A stretch of 64,000 bases of DNA from Puccinellia tenuiflora (lineage: Eukaryota; Streptophyta; Magnoliopsida; Poales; Poaceae). Shown one piece after another: positions 11,801-23,493 of this stretch (the first letter of the stretch is position 1; the number at the start of each line of letters is the position of its first letter). The stretch lies in the NCBI GenBank assembly GCA_012064385.1, contig QRDG01000350.1, positions 186,001 through 250,000 on the forward strand, read 5' to 3'. Both the position numbers and the translations under genes were made by a program. The notes under the pieces were generated by a model that searched no databases, was not told where the DNA came from, and was given only the letters and a program-made list of their open reading frames with translations.

Positions 11801-12191
11801 TCTGTGCATCAAGAATGGCCCGACCAAAATCATCATCGTGCTCATCAACAATGGGCTCTTCTTCAGCTTCGTCTTCCCCCATTGCAGTATCACCGTCTTC
11901 GGTGAACGTAGGATAGTTGTCATTATCCTCTTCTTCTTTATTTTCTTCCATTATAACCCCTCTTTCTCCGTGCTTGGTCCAACAATTATAACCGGACATG
12001 AAACCATGCTGCAACAGGTGGACGTGAATGGTTTTTGAGGTAGAGTAATCCTGCGTATTCTTGCAGACGCTACATGGACAAGAAATAAAACCATTCGACG
12101 GCTTGTTTTTCTCAGCCACCCAGAGAAAATAATGCATGCCATTAATATAGTCGGGAAATCGTCGGTCACTGTACATCCATTGCCGGCTCAT
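8861..12191 (-). pseudogene. CACTA TNP2-type transposase (pseudogene)
   Basis: The protein starts at 12191 (MSRQWMYSDRRF) with a transposase-associated domain (CPCSVCKN zinc motif, HLLQHGF, WTKHGE). A TNP2 transposase domain follows (LRFGLSTDGFNPFG, LPPWLCIKRKFIMMPVLIQGP, IDVMHVMKNLCVN). A DUF4218-like block comes next (CHVIMTQLLPIALRG, PPSFFNIMMHL, PFERFMGVLKKYV), then DUF4216-like sequence (YYGYIEQIWELDYG, VDVKNLGY). The frame is broken by a TAG at 11361-11363, apparently replacing Trp, by one extra A in the run at 10543-10547, by a TGA at 10409-10411 and by a TAA at 9254-9256. The family binds and cuts CACTA ends; this copy cannot make a full-length enzyme. The stop lies at 8861-8863. Confidence 0.9.
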
Positions 12192-12348
12192 CTGTATTAT
12201 ATAAATATATCAAAAACTATTGCACTACATCAAGAGTATATAATAGTGACCAAATTAATTAATACAAGTTCATCACAATAAGACCAAAGTAAAGTAATTG
12301 TAATGCATAGTCCTCATAAAACATACATTAATTGAAACTAACATACAA

Positions 12349-12833
12349 CTATCTAAATAATTTAAATCCAACACCAAATGCGATCAAAATCGCAACTAAG
12401 GTAACTACTGAACCAACAACATAATGGTACCAAGCCTCCTGACTAATGGCATATTTTCTAATCTTTTTAATCTTCAAGCGCATTGCATCCATCTTGATCT
12501 CGTGAGCATCGACGACATCGGCAAGCTTGAACTCGTGTTCATCGATGATGTCGGCAAGCTTGAACTCCAATTTCATCTTCTCTTCTAGGCATTGGAGACG
12601 AAGATCTTCACTTCTTTTCAATTTTGATTTCAAATCATTGTTTTCTTTTACAAAAAACTCGACAATAGGGTCGGTTGGAATTTCCGGTTCAACTACCTCC
12701 TAGATAAAAATGTCTATGTCAAGTTGGTAGGTATAGTTGTTATAAACACGAAATGAAACAAATAGTTATGAAAATATACCACATCCGAATCATAGACCGG
12801 ACGAGGGCCGACGGGAGCAGATATCAAAACCAT
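12349..12833 (-). CDS. Small CACTA-encoded coiled-coil protein with C-terminal membrane anchor
   Basis: Two exons are inferred: 12780-12833 (MVLISAPVGPRPVY...) with a GT donor, then 12349-12699 after a TATCTAG acceptor, joining in frame. The frame stays open upstream through a possible further exon near 12950-13000, so the true start may lie further right. The protein has an acidic Pro-containing N-terminus, a long charged coiled coil with repeated EFKLAD(I/V)(I/V)D units (about residues 50-90), and a final ~22-residue hydrophobic segment (VVGSVVTLVAILIAFGVGF) ending KLFR. This is tail-anchor architecture. It sits upstream of the transposase on the same strand. The frame is intact, unlike the transposase. 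The function is unknown. Confidence 0.6.
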
Positions 12834-13324
12834 GACACTATACAGATAAAAAAACATAAGAAAATTATACAAAAAATAAATATGCTTTTAAATCATACAA
12901 GTAATTTTTCTTAAAATAAAAGATAAAGAAAAAAGGCTCACCGAGGTGGTGCCGGTGACGGGATGTCGCGGGCTATCGACGGCGGTGAGGACGGGACGAC
13001 ACTAAAATCCACAAATAATAAGTTAATTCGAGCTCAAAATGCATATAAAAAATAAAACTCTCTAGCTAGGCATTTCATCAAACACCTTGCTTGCACTACA
13101 AACCATAAAATGAGCTAAACTAGCAATGAAATGAGCTAAAGTTGCAACTTCGGAGGAAAGGATGATGTTGCTAACCCTTGAATATATGGGGTGCCTTCAA
13201 TCCTCACAAATGGTGAAAAAAAAATGGGGATTAACTTGAGTGATGGAGAGGAAATGGAGAAGAAAATGTTGATGAACTCAAGCTAAAAATGGTGGTGGAG
13301 CTCGGGTGGAAGATGATATAGGCA

Positions 13325-13593
13325 GGGAAGAGCCTTTGGTCCCGGTTTGTGGCTGTTCGTGGCTGGAACCGGGACCAAAGGGTGCCTGCCAGGGGTCCCA
13401 CGGCTGTTGCCGCATGTGCAGACCCATTGGTCCCGGTTCCAGCCATGAACCGGGACCAAAGGTCCAAATAGAACCGGGACCAAAGGTCCCCGGCGCCCCG
13501 GCCGATGGAACCGGGACCAATGCCCCCTTTGGTCCCGGTTCTTTATTGATCCGGGACAAAAGGGCAAAACGGAAGCCCTATTTTCTACTAGTG
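13325..13593. repeat. CACTA subterminal inverted repeats (right end)
   Basis: At least four GGTCCCGGTT/AACCGGGACC units lie between 13336 and 13557, followed by the terminus. Confidence 0.75.
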
Positions 13594-14380
13594 CTACTAC
13601 ATAAACAATTTGCAGATGTGCCCTATTTTTTGCCAGGGACAGGCAAATTTGCCACCTGCACCTGCAAAAGGAGTGAGATACTGTAGCAATCAACCCGCTC
13701 CTAGAAATCATTTTCAGGAGGGGGTGGCGCCATCAACTACTCCTGAAAATGCTTGCGCGAAAAAAAAACATAATTTTTTCATATGATCTGGGATGAAGAC
13801 AAATTTTATATCAAAATTTTATAGCTTGATGAGACCTAAAACTTTGTAGTTGAAATTTTTTTCATTTGAGATTATTTAATATTTCAAAATTTCTATTTAA
13901 GTTCTCTAGTTTTAAAATATAAATCTGTTGAGTTTTCAAATGACTTTGGCTACACAGAAGTTCAACATCAAACTTGTAGAGCTTGAAGAGACCTAGAACT
14001 TTGAAGTTGACAAGTTTTCAATTTGATATTGTTCAATACTTCAAAATGATATTATAAGTTCTCTAGTTTTGAAATAAAAGATTCTGGAATTTTCGAACTA
14101 CTTTGGATACACAGAAACTCTGTACGAAAATTGTAACACTCGACAAGCTCTAAATGTATTTAAGTATATATAAATAAATGAGTATATACTTGACTATATG
14201 TTAATGTATAACTGTATGTGAATTTATGAGTATATGTGTGAGTACATGTGAACGAGTTTAGTGATGTATTTTTTGAATACAAATTTTTTCAGATCATCTC
14301 AGACTTTCTCAAACTTGGAAATTCGATCATCATTTTTTCAATTAAGGAACAAATTATCTGGCCTCGAACATCCACAGGTG
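13594..14380. other. AT-rich spacer with two diverged ~157 bp direct repeats
   Basis: Two related blocks begin with AGACCTA(A/G)AACTTTG at about 13832 and 13989. They share AGTTCTCTAGTTTT and GGATACACAGAA/GGCTACACAGAA words. No gene is seen. They resemble degenerate transposon interior. Confidence 0.45.
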
Positions 14381-14600
14381 CACTAGCAAAAAAATGATTT
14401 GTGCAGGCGCCCCCGATTTACAGTGCTGGTGGTCCTGTTTGGCGACCGCAAACACAAAGGTCAGCCAGGGACGCCAGCCATGGGCCGCCTGCATAAATGC
14501 ATTTGTGCATGCGGCCGTTTTAAGCAACAGCAAAGCAAAAATGATAGCCATTTGTGCTGGCGGCTACTTAAGACTGTCGCCTGCACAACTAGCTACAGTA
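14381..14600. mobile_element. Truncated CACTA terminus
   Basis: The sequence begins CACTAGCAAAAAAATG and is followed by repeated TTTGTGC(A/T)GGCG words in both orientations, as in a subterminal region. No opposite terminus is found nearby. Confidence 0.45.
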
Positions 14601-14770
14601 TTGACCATGTCCGTCCCCTTCTTCGTCCTCCCATTTCCACCATTTGAGGCCCGAGAGGAGCACGGGAAAACTCCAAAAACATCAAGTATAAGGGGAGGTT
14701 TTTTCTTGAATTCCATGTAGTAGGTGGCTCTCTAAGATGATTTCCTTCACTTTGTACCTTGTTTTCTTCA

Positions 14771-14900
14771 CACTACCACAAAATAGATAATCATTGTCAG
14801 TTGCTTTAAAACCATTAGTGATAGGGTCTTCACTGCGGGCTGCTTCAAAACCGACACAACCGGCAGTGATTTTGGGGTCTAAGCATCCGGTTCGATTAAA
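14771..14900. mobile_element. Possible CACTA terminus of another family
   Basis: CACTACCACAAAATAG is followed by short repeats (ACTGCGGGCTGCTTCAAAACC and similar). There is no partner end. Confidence 0.35.
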
Positions 14901-15473
14901 TCGCATTTTTCGACCTCGAATCAACTTCAAATGAACAAGTTTATCTCGAAAAGTACAATATGGATGTTCCTCGAACTCAAACTTGATCATCATGGATCTT
15001 CACTGCTTCCATGCCGTGGAAATATATAATCAGCCCCAACCTCGAATGCTTCTGCTGTTTCTTTCTCCATACCCTGGAAATCGGAGGCAGTTGACAAACA
15101 TCTCAGTGGCGGCATGCTCTGATGATACTCCACAGGGAGACTAGGAGCCTATATTTGGACATCGGGAAGTCCCAAGGGGGGTCCATACTGCAGCATATAA
15201 TTCCATACTTGCTACTAGCTAGAATCGGTGACCTGAAAGTACTACTTGCTTCAAAAAGTAGTAATGGACACAATTTTGAAGAAAAAAAAGAAGAGTGAAA
15301 AAAGACCTAGAAACAAATCACATGCAGAACTAGCTAGTAGGTACAATATGATCGCGACCAATGACTTGAGAGACCAAAAAAGAAGATCGTATCACAAAGG
15401 ATGGCTTATGACAATGGGTAGGCAGAAGAAGCAGGGCCTTAACTTGTCGACCCTGCTCTTATCGAGCATACAC

Positions 15474-15640
15474 CACTAGTACAAAAATAGGCCTACGGTT
15501 CCGGTATGTAACGGACTATAGTGCTGAAAAACAATCCGGGACTAAGGGCCCCATCCTTTTTGCTGGGTCTAACACTTGGGAACAAAGGCACCAACCGAGA
15601 CTAAAGATTGTTTGTCCTAAACAAATTTCAAAAAAAAAAT
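15474..15640. mobile_element. Truncated CACTA terminus
   Basis: CACTAGTACAAAAATAGG is followed by CCGGGACTAAGG and GAGACTAAAG words. The element is cut after about 150 bp. Confidence 0.5.
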
Positions 15641-15707
15641 ACAACTCGGGAAGAGGCGTGTATACACGCGGAAGTCACAACTCACATGATTTTTCACGCA
15701 ACCGTCG

Positions 15708-16021
15708 TGTGATACATCCCAAATTCTCCACCCCTCAACCCTCAGCCGGCGTTCCCTGGGTGGAGAATTAGGGTTCAAGGAGTGAGGGAACGTCGGCTAG
15801 GGCCCACATCCGGGCAAGAAGAGGACTTTTCCTTCTAATTCCTGCTTTCCTTTCATTGATACATCTCCTCTCTTTATAGAGAGGCTTACTTAACCCCTAA
15901 GTAAAAGATCTAATCTTTCCAATCATATCTCTAAGTAACCCTAATGGTGGTGCTAAAGTTCGCGAGTTACGGTAGCAGCCAGCCTATTGGCCCAAAAGGA
16001 CATAGCCCACCTCGTCTAACA
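15708..16021 (-). mobile_element. Possible solo LTR
   Basis: On the minus strand the segment starts TGTTAGACGAGG and ends GATGTATCACA, with a TCTCTATAAAGAG TATA region. This is LTR-like architecture of about 314 bp. The flanking 5 bp do not match, so the boundaries are tentative. Confidence 0.4.
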
Positions 16022-16680
16022 CTACCAGTGATCTATTTAAATTAAGAGAAACATACCAGTGATCTCTTTAGCATTAAAAATCAGATCCCATCTTAAATCA
16101 TAATTACCTCGGATGATCAGGCGCGGTTCCATCAAGTGTGGACGTTGTATTGTTTATTCTCACCGGGTTCCTTTTGGTTGCTCTGAATGAATTAGGAAAA
16201 ACCAAACACATAATCTGACATCAGTAAAAACAACGGCCCATGTCAAAACGACTCATGGATCCATCAGTAAAGCTGGAGTATAGGGTTAAGGATCCAAAAA
16301 CGAAAAGGGCATAATTGGATACAGAAATAAATTAAATATCATGGATAAACAATGCAAGAATGAACTCCCCACACTAAATTGTTGAGGCTAATTAATACTC
16401 ATGTACACGGCATGGAAATAATTATTTCCAGCAGAAAAAAGATCCATGTCATCATGTTTTGAAAGTCCATGAGTAAGCTGCTGAACTATTGTAGAATCTA
16501 AGGCTGAAAAGGCTATTTCAGTATTTAATACACATTAACACAAAAGATTTTTTTATTTGCTTGTCTAACTAAAATGACCATGGCAAGATAATTCGTATAT
16601 GTCTCTTACATAACTGATGAAAGCTGATCAGCATAGAGAGGAACCAGCACGAGAACCCGGACTCACATGATGAGTTCTTC
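16022..16680. other. Unassigned AT-rich spacer
   Basis: It contains a short direct repeat (ACCAGTGATCT at about 16024 and 16055). Otherwise nothing is recognised. Confidence 0.4.
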
Positions 16681-16829
16681 TGTAGATTGACAATACAATT
16701 ATCGATGTATTGATTGGGGTGCTGGTGCACGTATATATAAGTACAAGGGCAGGCCTCTACCTCAACTATACAAGACTAGGAGGTGGGCCACAACTCCTAT
16801 ACACATGCAACACAAATACATACTCACCA
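16681..16829 (-). repeat. Copia 3' LTR
   Basis: 149 bp, nearly identical to 22975-23121. It carries the TATATATA-containing promoter-like segment seen in both copies. Confidence 0.9.
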
Positions 16830-17030
16830 CCCCCCCCCCCCCCCCGCCGCAGTCGAAGCGTCGCCGGAGACACAGAGACTGGACCGAAACTCCTCGAAGA
16901 CGGGAATTGGCAATCCCTTAGTCATCACATCAGCAAACTGCTGTGACGTCGGAACGTGGAGAACCTGAACACCGCCAAGGGCAACCTGCTCACGCACAAA
17001 GTGAATATCGAGCTCAATATTCTTCGTACG

Positions 17031-20000
17031 TCAATGGTGTACCGGGTTGGCGGAAAGGTAGACCGCGCTAACGTTATCGCAGTAGACGATACGCTTCACC
17101 AAGGTCCAATGGGAGTCACGCGGGGAGTGTATATGGAGGCACACCTGCTGAACAGCATACTGCAGGTCGGGGCGAGTCAGCGTCAGGTACTGCAAAGCAC
17201 CGACAATGGAGCGATAGAACGCTGCATCGGACGCGAGAGACCCCTCCAGGGCAGAAACCTTCGCCTTCGTGTCGACGGGGGTGGGCGCCGGCCTGCAGTT
17301 AAGCATACCGGCGCGCTCCAGAAGCTCGTGAGCATACTTCTGCTGATGCAGGAAGAAGCCGTCGGCCCGACGGACCACCTCGATGCCGAGGAAATAGTGC
17401 AGAGGCCCCAAGTCCTTGAGGGCGAACTCATCACGAAGACGAGCCGTCACTCGCTGAAGGAGCTCGGGGGCGGACGCCGTGAGGATGATGTCGTCGACGT
17501 AGAGCAGCAAATATGCAGTGTCGGCTCCCTGATGATACACAAAGAGTGAAGCATCGGAGCGAGCGGACTGAAAGCCCAGAGACTGCAGGAAGGCTGCGAT
17601 ACGCTGGTACCAAGCCCTGGGCGCCTGCTTCAACCCGTAAAGAGAACGGGAGAGCAAGCACACGAAGTCCGGATGTGCAGCGTCGACGAAACCAGTGGGC
17701 TGCTCACAGAACACCTGCTCGTCAAGATGACCATGCAAGAAGGCGTTGGAGACATCCAGCTGGTGCACAGGCCACGCGCGCGAGACCGCCAACTGAAGAA
17801 CCGTGCGGATCGTGCCCGGTTTAACAACCGGGGCGAAGGTGTCGGTGAAGTCCATGCCCGCGCGCTGCCGAAATCCACGGACCACCCACCGAGCCTTGTA
17901 GCGCTCGAGAGAACCATCCGGGCAAGTCTTGTGGCGAAACACCCACTTGCCAGAGATGACGTTGGCACGAGGGGGTCACGGAACAAGATGCCACGTGCGG
18001 TTGCGCTGCAGGGCGTCGAACTCCTCCTGCATCGCGGCTAGCCAGTGGGGATCCCGAAGGGCAGCGCGAGCGGAGGTGGGGATGGGTGACGGCGTCGAGG
18101 TCGAGGCAGCACACACGTACTCGTCGGAAGAGTAGCGCGTGCTCGGCCGAAGCACACCGGCTCGGGCGCGAGTGATCACGCCGACGGGCGAGATGGCACC
18201 GGTGGTGGCGGCGGGTGGCCCGCCTGCAGTGGCCGCGGAACCCGCGGCGGCAGCGGCCTCGGGCGAGGCGTCGGCGACCGGCGAGCCAGCGGCGGGGGTG
18301 ACGACGGGCGAGGTGGTGGTCGAGCCCGTCGCCGGAGTGGCGGCGCCGGTCGGAGAGGCGGGCGGAGTGGCCGTCGTGGAAGGCTCAACCTCCAAGGAGG
18401 GAGCCGGAGACCCAGAGGCTCGGTCAGACTCAACCTCAGGCGAGGGAGTCGAGAACCCGGGCGGCGGCGGAAGACGCCGGGATGGTGGTGCGACCGGGGC
18501 CGCGACCGCACTGCACTCGAAGCAGGGGGCGGCGTCGTAGGAGCCGAGACCGGAGGAGCCTGAAAAAAAGGGAAAACCGTCTCGACAAAATACACATGCC
18601 TCGAGGTGTACACATGATGGGTGACAGGATCATAGCACCGGTAACCTTTGGTGTTAGGAGGATAGCCAAGAATGACGTAGGGAACGGAACGTGGTGCAAG
18701 TTTATGTGACGTGGTGGAGGCGGTGCTGGGATAACAGAGACACCCAAAGATGCGAAGACCGTCGTAGGATGGTGGTGTGCCAAAGAGAAGATGATGAGGG
18801 GCGTAGTTCCACCGGGGGCGACACGGACAGATGTTAACTAACAAGGTGGCGGTGGCGAGAGCGTCAGGCCAAAACCGAGTGGGCACATTAGAGTGGAAAA
18901 TTAACGTGCGGACGCAGTCATTAAGAGTGCGGAGGATGCGCTCAGCGCGGCCGTTCTGCTGAGACGTGTAAGGACAAGTCAGACGAAAGATGGTTCCGTG
19001 AGAGGCAAGAAGGGTGCGAAGAGCGACGTTGTTAAACTCTTTTCCGTTGTCGGTTTGGAGTGCAAGAATCGGGCGACCGAACTGGGTGGTGACATAGGAA
19101 TAAAAGGTGGTGAGTGTGGCTAAGGCATCGAATTTACGACAAAGAGGAAAAGTCCACACATAATGAGAATAGTCATCTAAAATCACCAAATAATATAGAT
19201 AGCCCGTGTTACTTGCAACGGGAGACGTCCAAACATCACTATGAAGTAATTGAAACGGAAAAGTGGAAACAGTGGTAGACGCACTTAATGAAGACGAACG
19301 TGCTTGCCTAAGTGACAAGACTCACAAGTATGCTCGTCGAGCTGATTACATGAGAAAGAAAAACTCCTAAGAATTTGATGCAAAACGGCGGGGTTGGGAT
19401 GACCCAAGCGAGCATGCCAAAGGTCGACTCCGGCGGCGAGGGCGACAGGTGTGGAAGTGGAGGCGCCGGCGTGCACGGGGTAAAGCTCATCGGGGCTGTC
19501 ACATCGGTGAAGTACCATCCAGGTACGGGCGTCCTTCACAGAAAAACCAACACCGTCAAATTCAACAGTAAGTGGATTCTCACGAGTAAGACGACGAACG
19601 GAAACGAGATTAGTGACTAAGTCAGGTGAAACTAAGACATTAGACATGGTGATAGGAGTTGAATTAGAAGGAAAACTAGTGCTACCGATATGAGTGATAG
19701 GTAAAGAAGAACCGTTGCCAACGGTGATGCGAGTGGGTGTGTGAACGGGAGTGGAAGAGGATAGGTTACCGGGATGAGCTGTCATGTGCGCAGTGGCACC
19801 TGAGTCCATGTACCAGTCGCCTCCACCACCGTAGCCACTCGGCGAGGGCGCGGAGTGCAGGGCGGCGAGGAGGGCGGGATCCCACGGCGCAGGTACCTGT
19901 GACGGCGGCGGAGCTCCATAAGACGGCACCTGAGCAGGCGGGCCGTAACCACCGAGGGGCGGGGGCGCGAGAGGGGCGCCGTAGCCGGTGCCAGCCGGCT

Positions 20001-22561
20001 GGTACGGCACACCGAAGAACGCCTGGTGGCCCGCGGGGTGGGGGCCGAGGAGACCCGGAGCAGGAGCCCGCGGGACGGGCATGTGATAAGCATGCACGAC
20101 GCCCGTCCACGGGTTCTGCCCGGCCGCCCACGGCGGGAGTGGCTGCTTGTGGCGTGGTGCTCCGCCGGCTCCCTGGGCTGGCTGCTGCTGCTGTTGACGA
20201 CGGCCGCCGCCCCGCCGGTTGCGCCGGCCTCCGCCGCCTTGCGGCTGCTGAGGGGTCGCGGGTGGCACGGGCGGCAGCGGGTAGTACCCGGCGGGCGTAG
20301 GCGGAGCGGGTGGGCGGGGTGCGACCAGTGTAGCCGGGTCGCCGCGGGTGGTGCCGGCAGCAAGGGCGGTGTGCTGGACCCGCTGCTTCGCCTTCTTCAT
20401 GCGGCGCTCCTCAAGCTTGCGGTAAGCGACGACATTCTGGAAGGTGGGCTGCGGCAGCAAGGTGAGATTGGACGCCGCGTTGTCGAAGTCCTCGTTGAGG
20501 CCAGCGGCGAGGGTGCTCAGCATGAGGTCATCGGAGACCTTGGCGCCGATGTCGCAAAGCTCATCGGCGAGCATCTTAAGCCTCATGCAATAGTCATCAA
20601 TAGTGGAGTCGTCCTGGTGACAACCGAAGAACTCCTGCTGCAAGAAAACAACACTAGCACAAAAAAGCTTACCCGTGGCGCACCAAAATGGCTTACCCGT
20701 GGCGCAAGGGCCTGCGCCACGGATTGCCACGCCACGGGTAATTTTTAGCCGTGGCGCAGGGGTCCTGGTGCGCCACGCATAAAAAAATTAGCCGTGGCGC
20801 ACCTTTTGCACACTGCGCCACGGGTAATGTGCGCCACGGATACGTCATTTCTTGCGCCACGGGTATGAATTCGTGAAACTAAAAAAAAAACGCCGCCGCG
20901 CAGGGGGCTCTGTACGTTCTGGTGCCGTCGTCGTTTTCGTCGCTTAGCCGTGGGGGCTTCATCCCAGTCGTCACGCCGACGAGCTCGTCCCTGCCGCCGC
21001 AGGGGGCGCCGCTCCGTCGTCTTCATTGCAGGGGGTCCTCGTTCCCGGTCGACGATGCCGGCGGACCACCACAGATGCGCAAGCGACGGCAGCTGAGGAG
21101 TGCTTCAGGGGGGCGCGGGGGGCTCCGGATCTTGTTGGTCGCGCGCATGGAGTAGCTCCGCACCGGCGGCCTTGTCCTCGCAGGGGCCGGCGCGGGCGCG
21201 GGGAGGTTCCTCCTCCGGTCGCCATGGCCGGCAGACCTACCAGCGGCTCCAGGGGGCCTTCACTTCTCCGACGAGGTGACTGCCGGGATTCCGGCACCTC
21301 CTACCTCATGCTCCAGTGCCGTCGGGGAGGATTCGTCAATGGATTCGTCCTCGACCGGCCGCCGCAGCCGGTGAGGATCCTGGTGCGCTTCCCGACCCGG
21401 CCGGCCTCAAATTCGTCCTTGTCCGCCGCCGGGGGCCTACAGCTTCGTCCGCACCGCGGCGGCTGCGGGGGAGGGTGGGCGCCAAGCAGGGGGCCTCGTG
21501 CCAGGGGGGCCACGAGCTCGCCGCCGGGGGCCTCCGTGGCAGTCCGCGTCGGGAGACCTCCGTCTACCTCCTGCACGACGCTTGGGGGCTCCGTCCCTGT
21601 GGTCGACCAGCACGGCGTCGGGGGATGCTGGCGCGGATCACGACTTCGCTTCGGAGCACGGCGCCGGTGGGCTTTGCATCTGTGCTTCGGCCGGAGAGGA
21701 TAAGACTGCCTGTGTGTGTGGTTAGAGTAAGGATAAGGCTAGCTGTCACATACCCGCGTGTGTGTGGTTAGGACTCGATCTGAATTCTGAGGCAGGTGCA
21801 ATACTCGTGGCGCAGTACAAACAGGTACGGCACAGTTATATTGCTACTCGTGACGCACAAAAGTTTAGTGTGCCACGGATAAGTTGGGTGCTCGGGGGGT
21901 GCATGGGAGCACAAAGCAGGAAACTTACCCATGGCGCACCAAAACCGTGGTGCGTCACGGCTAAGAGGTTACCCGTGGCGCACCAAAACCGTGGTGCACC
22001 ACGACTAAGGAGGGTGCCCCTCTGTCAGCCCAGCCTGCACTTAGCCGTGGCGCACCACTATTTTGGTGCGCCACGGGTAATGGTCTACGCGTGTCATACC
22101 TATGTTTGCTGCGCCATGGCTATATACCCATGGCGCATCAAAATGGTGGTGCGCCATGGTGGTGCGCCACGGGCAAGGCGCTGAAGTTTGTTGTCGGTGA
22201 AGAGCGCGTTGATCTTGGTCCACACAGCGCAGGCGTCGTCGTCCTCGGTGACAACCGTATGGAAGATGTCCTTCGACACGGTTTGGAAGAACCACCGGAT
22301 GAGCGTGGCCTCAATGGCAGACCACTCCGGATCGCCCTTCATGTAGTCGCCATCAACAGAGCCATCGATGTGCTCGGTGGGGTAGTACTCGCGGAAGACA
22401 AGGTTGAAGTAGGTCTTCCATGCGAAGTACGACGAGCTGGAGTTGTCGAGGCGGATGGGGACCTTGGCCTCAATATTGAGGTCACGGATAGCCGCAGCAG
22501 AGGGCTTGGGTCCGGCGAAAGGGTTGGACGAACGGGGGGAGGAGGATCCGGAGGAGTCCAT
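17031..22561 (-). pseudogene. Copia gag-pol polyprotein (broken)
   Basis: Gag starts at 22561 (MDSSGSSSPRSSNPF) and contains FAWKTYFNLVFREY. It is split by the insertion at 20652-22173 and resumes with LQQEFFGCHQDDSTIDDYC. A Gly/Pro-rich tail follows, then the protease motif DSGATAHM (about 19790-19815), the GAG_pre-integrase block LWHARLGHPN, and the integrase catalytic residues in LLHSDVW, LQTDNGKEF and NGRAE. Reverse transcriptase has FLHGHLDE, YGLKQAPRAWY and the YVDD motif (about 17490). Defects are a frameshift near 19285, another in the Pro-rich linker near 18550, a TGA at 17976-17978, and a deletion in RNase H where HWTLVKRI jumps to CDNVSAVYL (about 17090). It normally makes the capsid and replication enzymes of the element. 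Confidence 0.9.
20652..22173. mobile_element. Non-autonomous CACTA-like element nested in Copia gag
   Basis: The left end is CACTAGCACAAAAAAGC. The interior near both ends is filled with CCGTGGCGCACC/GGTGCGCCACGG repeats. The 3 bp CAA occurs on both sides (20649-20651 and 22174-22176), and removing the insert plus one CAA restores the gag reading frame. The right end stops at GCGCCACGGG and lacks the expected CTAGTG terminus seen in a related copy at 53240. The GC-rich centre (20885-21750) has long open frames on several strands but no recognisable domain. Confidence 0.75.
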
Positions 22562-22974
22562 CGGTGCGGCGGCGGGGTGGGTTGGCGCGGGTCGGTAGGG
22601 TTAGGGTTTTGGGGGAAGAGGCAGTGGCGCGGCAAGAGGCGACTGCGGCAGGGAGGGCGTAGTGGCGAGCGGCGCGACAGGAGGGGCGACTGCGGAGAGG
22701 GGAGGGGGAGGGACGCAGCGGCGATCGGGAGTGGCGGCTGCGGGGTTCGGCGCGATCAGGAGCGGCGGCGCGAGAGGACGAGGCGCGGAGGCTGCGGGGA
22801 TCGGCCTGAGGGTAGCGGAAGCGGCGGCACTACCAGCGGCGGCGGAGGGAGGAGGGGAGTGGTGCGGCGGCGGCTGGGTGCGGTGGTGGTGAGGGGTGGC
22901 GGCGGCGCGAGAGGAGGCGCGAGAGGAGGCGCGGTGCGGCGGCGGCTACCCTAGGACCTAAAAGGATGATACCA

Positions 22975-23121
22975 TGTAGATTGACAATACAATCATCGAT
23001 GTATTGATTGGGTGCTGGTGTACGTATATATATTACAAGAGCAGGCCTCTACCTCTACTATACAAGACTAGGAGGTGGGCCACAACTCCAATACACATGC
23101 AACACAAATACATATTCAACA
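22975..23121 (-). repeat. Copia 5' LTR
   Basis: 147 bp partner of the 3' LTR, with the primer binding site adjacent at 22967-22974. Confidence 0.9.
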
Positions 23122-23400
23122 TCTCCCACGGCAGATTGACAACAATAACTTGTGACCAAGCTGAGTAGAACTCAACACGGTGGAGTTCCTCGCCGGCGCC
23201 GGCGGAGCGCGAGGATTCGAGTGACCGAGGGCAAGATCAACACTAAGTTCTAGCGCTGGTGACCTCTTGTGGTATAGCAATGCGTCGACAAGGTGAGGAA
23301 CCGCGGCGACGGAAAGGTGTGGCGGGTGCGGCTGCACGGGGACGGAACGGCGGGGCAGCGGGTGGTGGCCGGGAGCTATAGATTGCAAATCTAGATTATA
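23122..23400 (-). other. Possible gene fragment of unknown identity
   Basis: A GC-rich minus-strand frame of about 90 codons (23116-23388) lies just beyond the Copia element. No domain is recognised. It may be the host sequence into which the Copia inserted, or a chance frame. Confidence 0.25.
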
Positions 23401-23493
23401 ATTAAATAGCTAGGCTCTTTGGATCCTTGGATTATAAGTTGGTTTGTGGGTTAATCTCAAAATAGAAGGACGGAGAGAGATAATAAATTATTA

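Larger units (their letters stand above)
979..13593 (-). mobile_element. CACTA (En/Spm-type) DNA transposon, autonomous-type but broken
   Basis: The left terminus at 979 reads CACTAGTGGAAAAAGG. The right terminus, read from 13593 on the minus strand, is CACTAGTAGAAAATAGG. Both ends carry the GGTCCCGGTT/AACCGGGACC hairpins typical of grass CACTA subterminal regions. All coding regions lie on the minus strand in the order small tail-anchored protein, TNP2 transposase, Transposase_24/Ulp1 protein, so 13593 is the 5' side. The 3 bp flanks (GTG at 976-978, CTA at 13594-13596) do not match, so a clean target duplication is not visible and one end could belong to another copy. Nested insertions, three stops and a frameshift in the transposase show that it is inactive. 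Confidence 0.8.
16681..23121 (-). mobile_element. Copia LTR retrotransposon with short (~150 bp) LTRs
   Basis: The LTRs are 16681-16829 (3') and 22975-23121 (5'). On the minus strand each starts TGTTGAATATG/TGGTGAGTATG and ends TGTCAATCTACA. The primer binding site TGGTATCA (22967-22974) lies directly inside the 5' LTR and matches initiator tRNA-Met. A G-rich polypurine tract (C run 16830-16845 on the plus strand) borders the 3' LTR. The 5 bp flanks are TCTTC and TCTCC, a target duplication with one mismatch. The internal order gag, protease, integrase, reverse transcriptase is that of Copia. A non-autonomous CACTA is nested in gag, and several frame breaks make the copy defective. Confidence 0.92.

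Noticed and set aside
976..13596. Target duplication for the large CACTA
   Set aside because: GTG and CTA do not match, so none is claimed.
16022..16060. Target duplication for the possible solo LTR at 15708-16021
   Set aside because: The flanking 5 bp (CGTCG and CTACC) differ, so the boundary is only tentative.
21026..21771. Long GC-rich plus-strand frames (up to 225 codons) inside the nested CACTA
   Set aside because: Several frames on both strands are open at once. The translations are low-complexity Arg/Gly/Pro and show no domain; this is composition, not coding.
23116..23388. Minus-strand frame as a named host gene
   Set aside because: No domain or homologue could be recognised with confidence; left as an unknown fragment.
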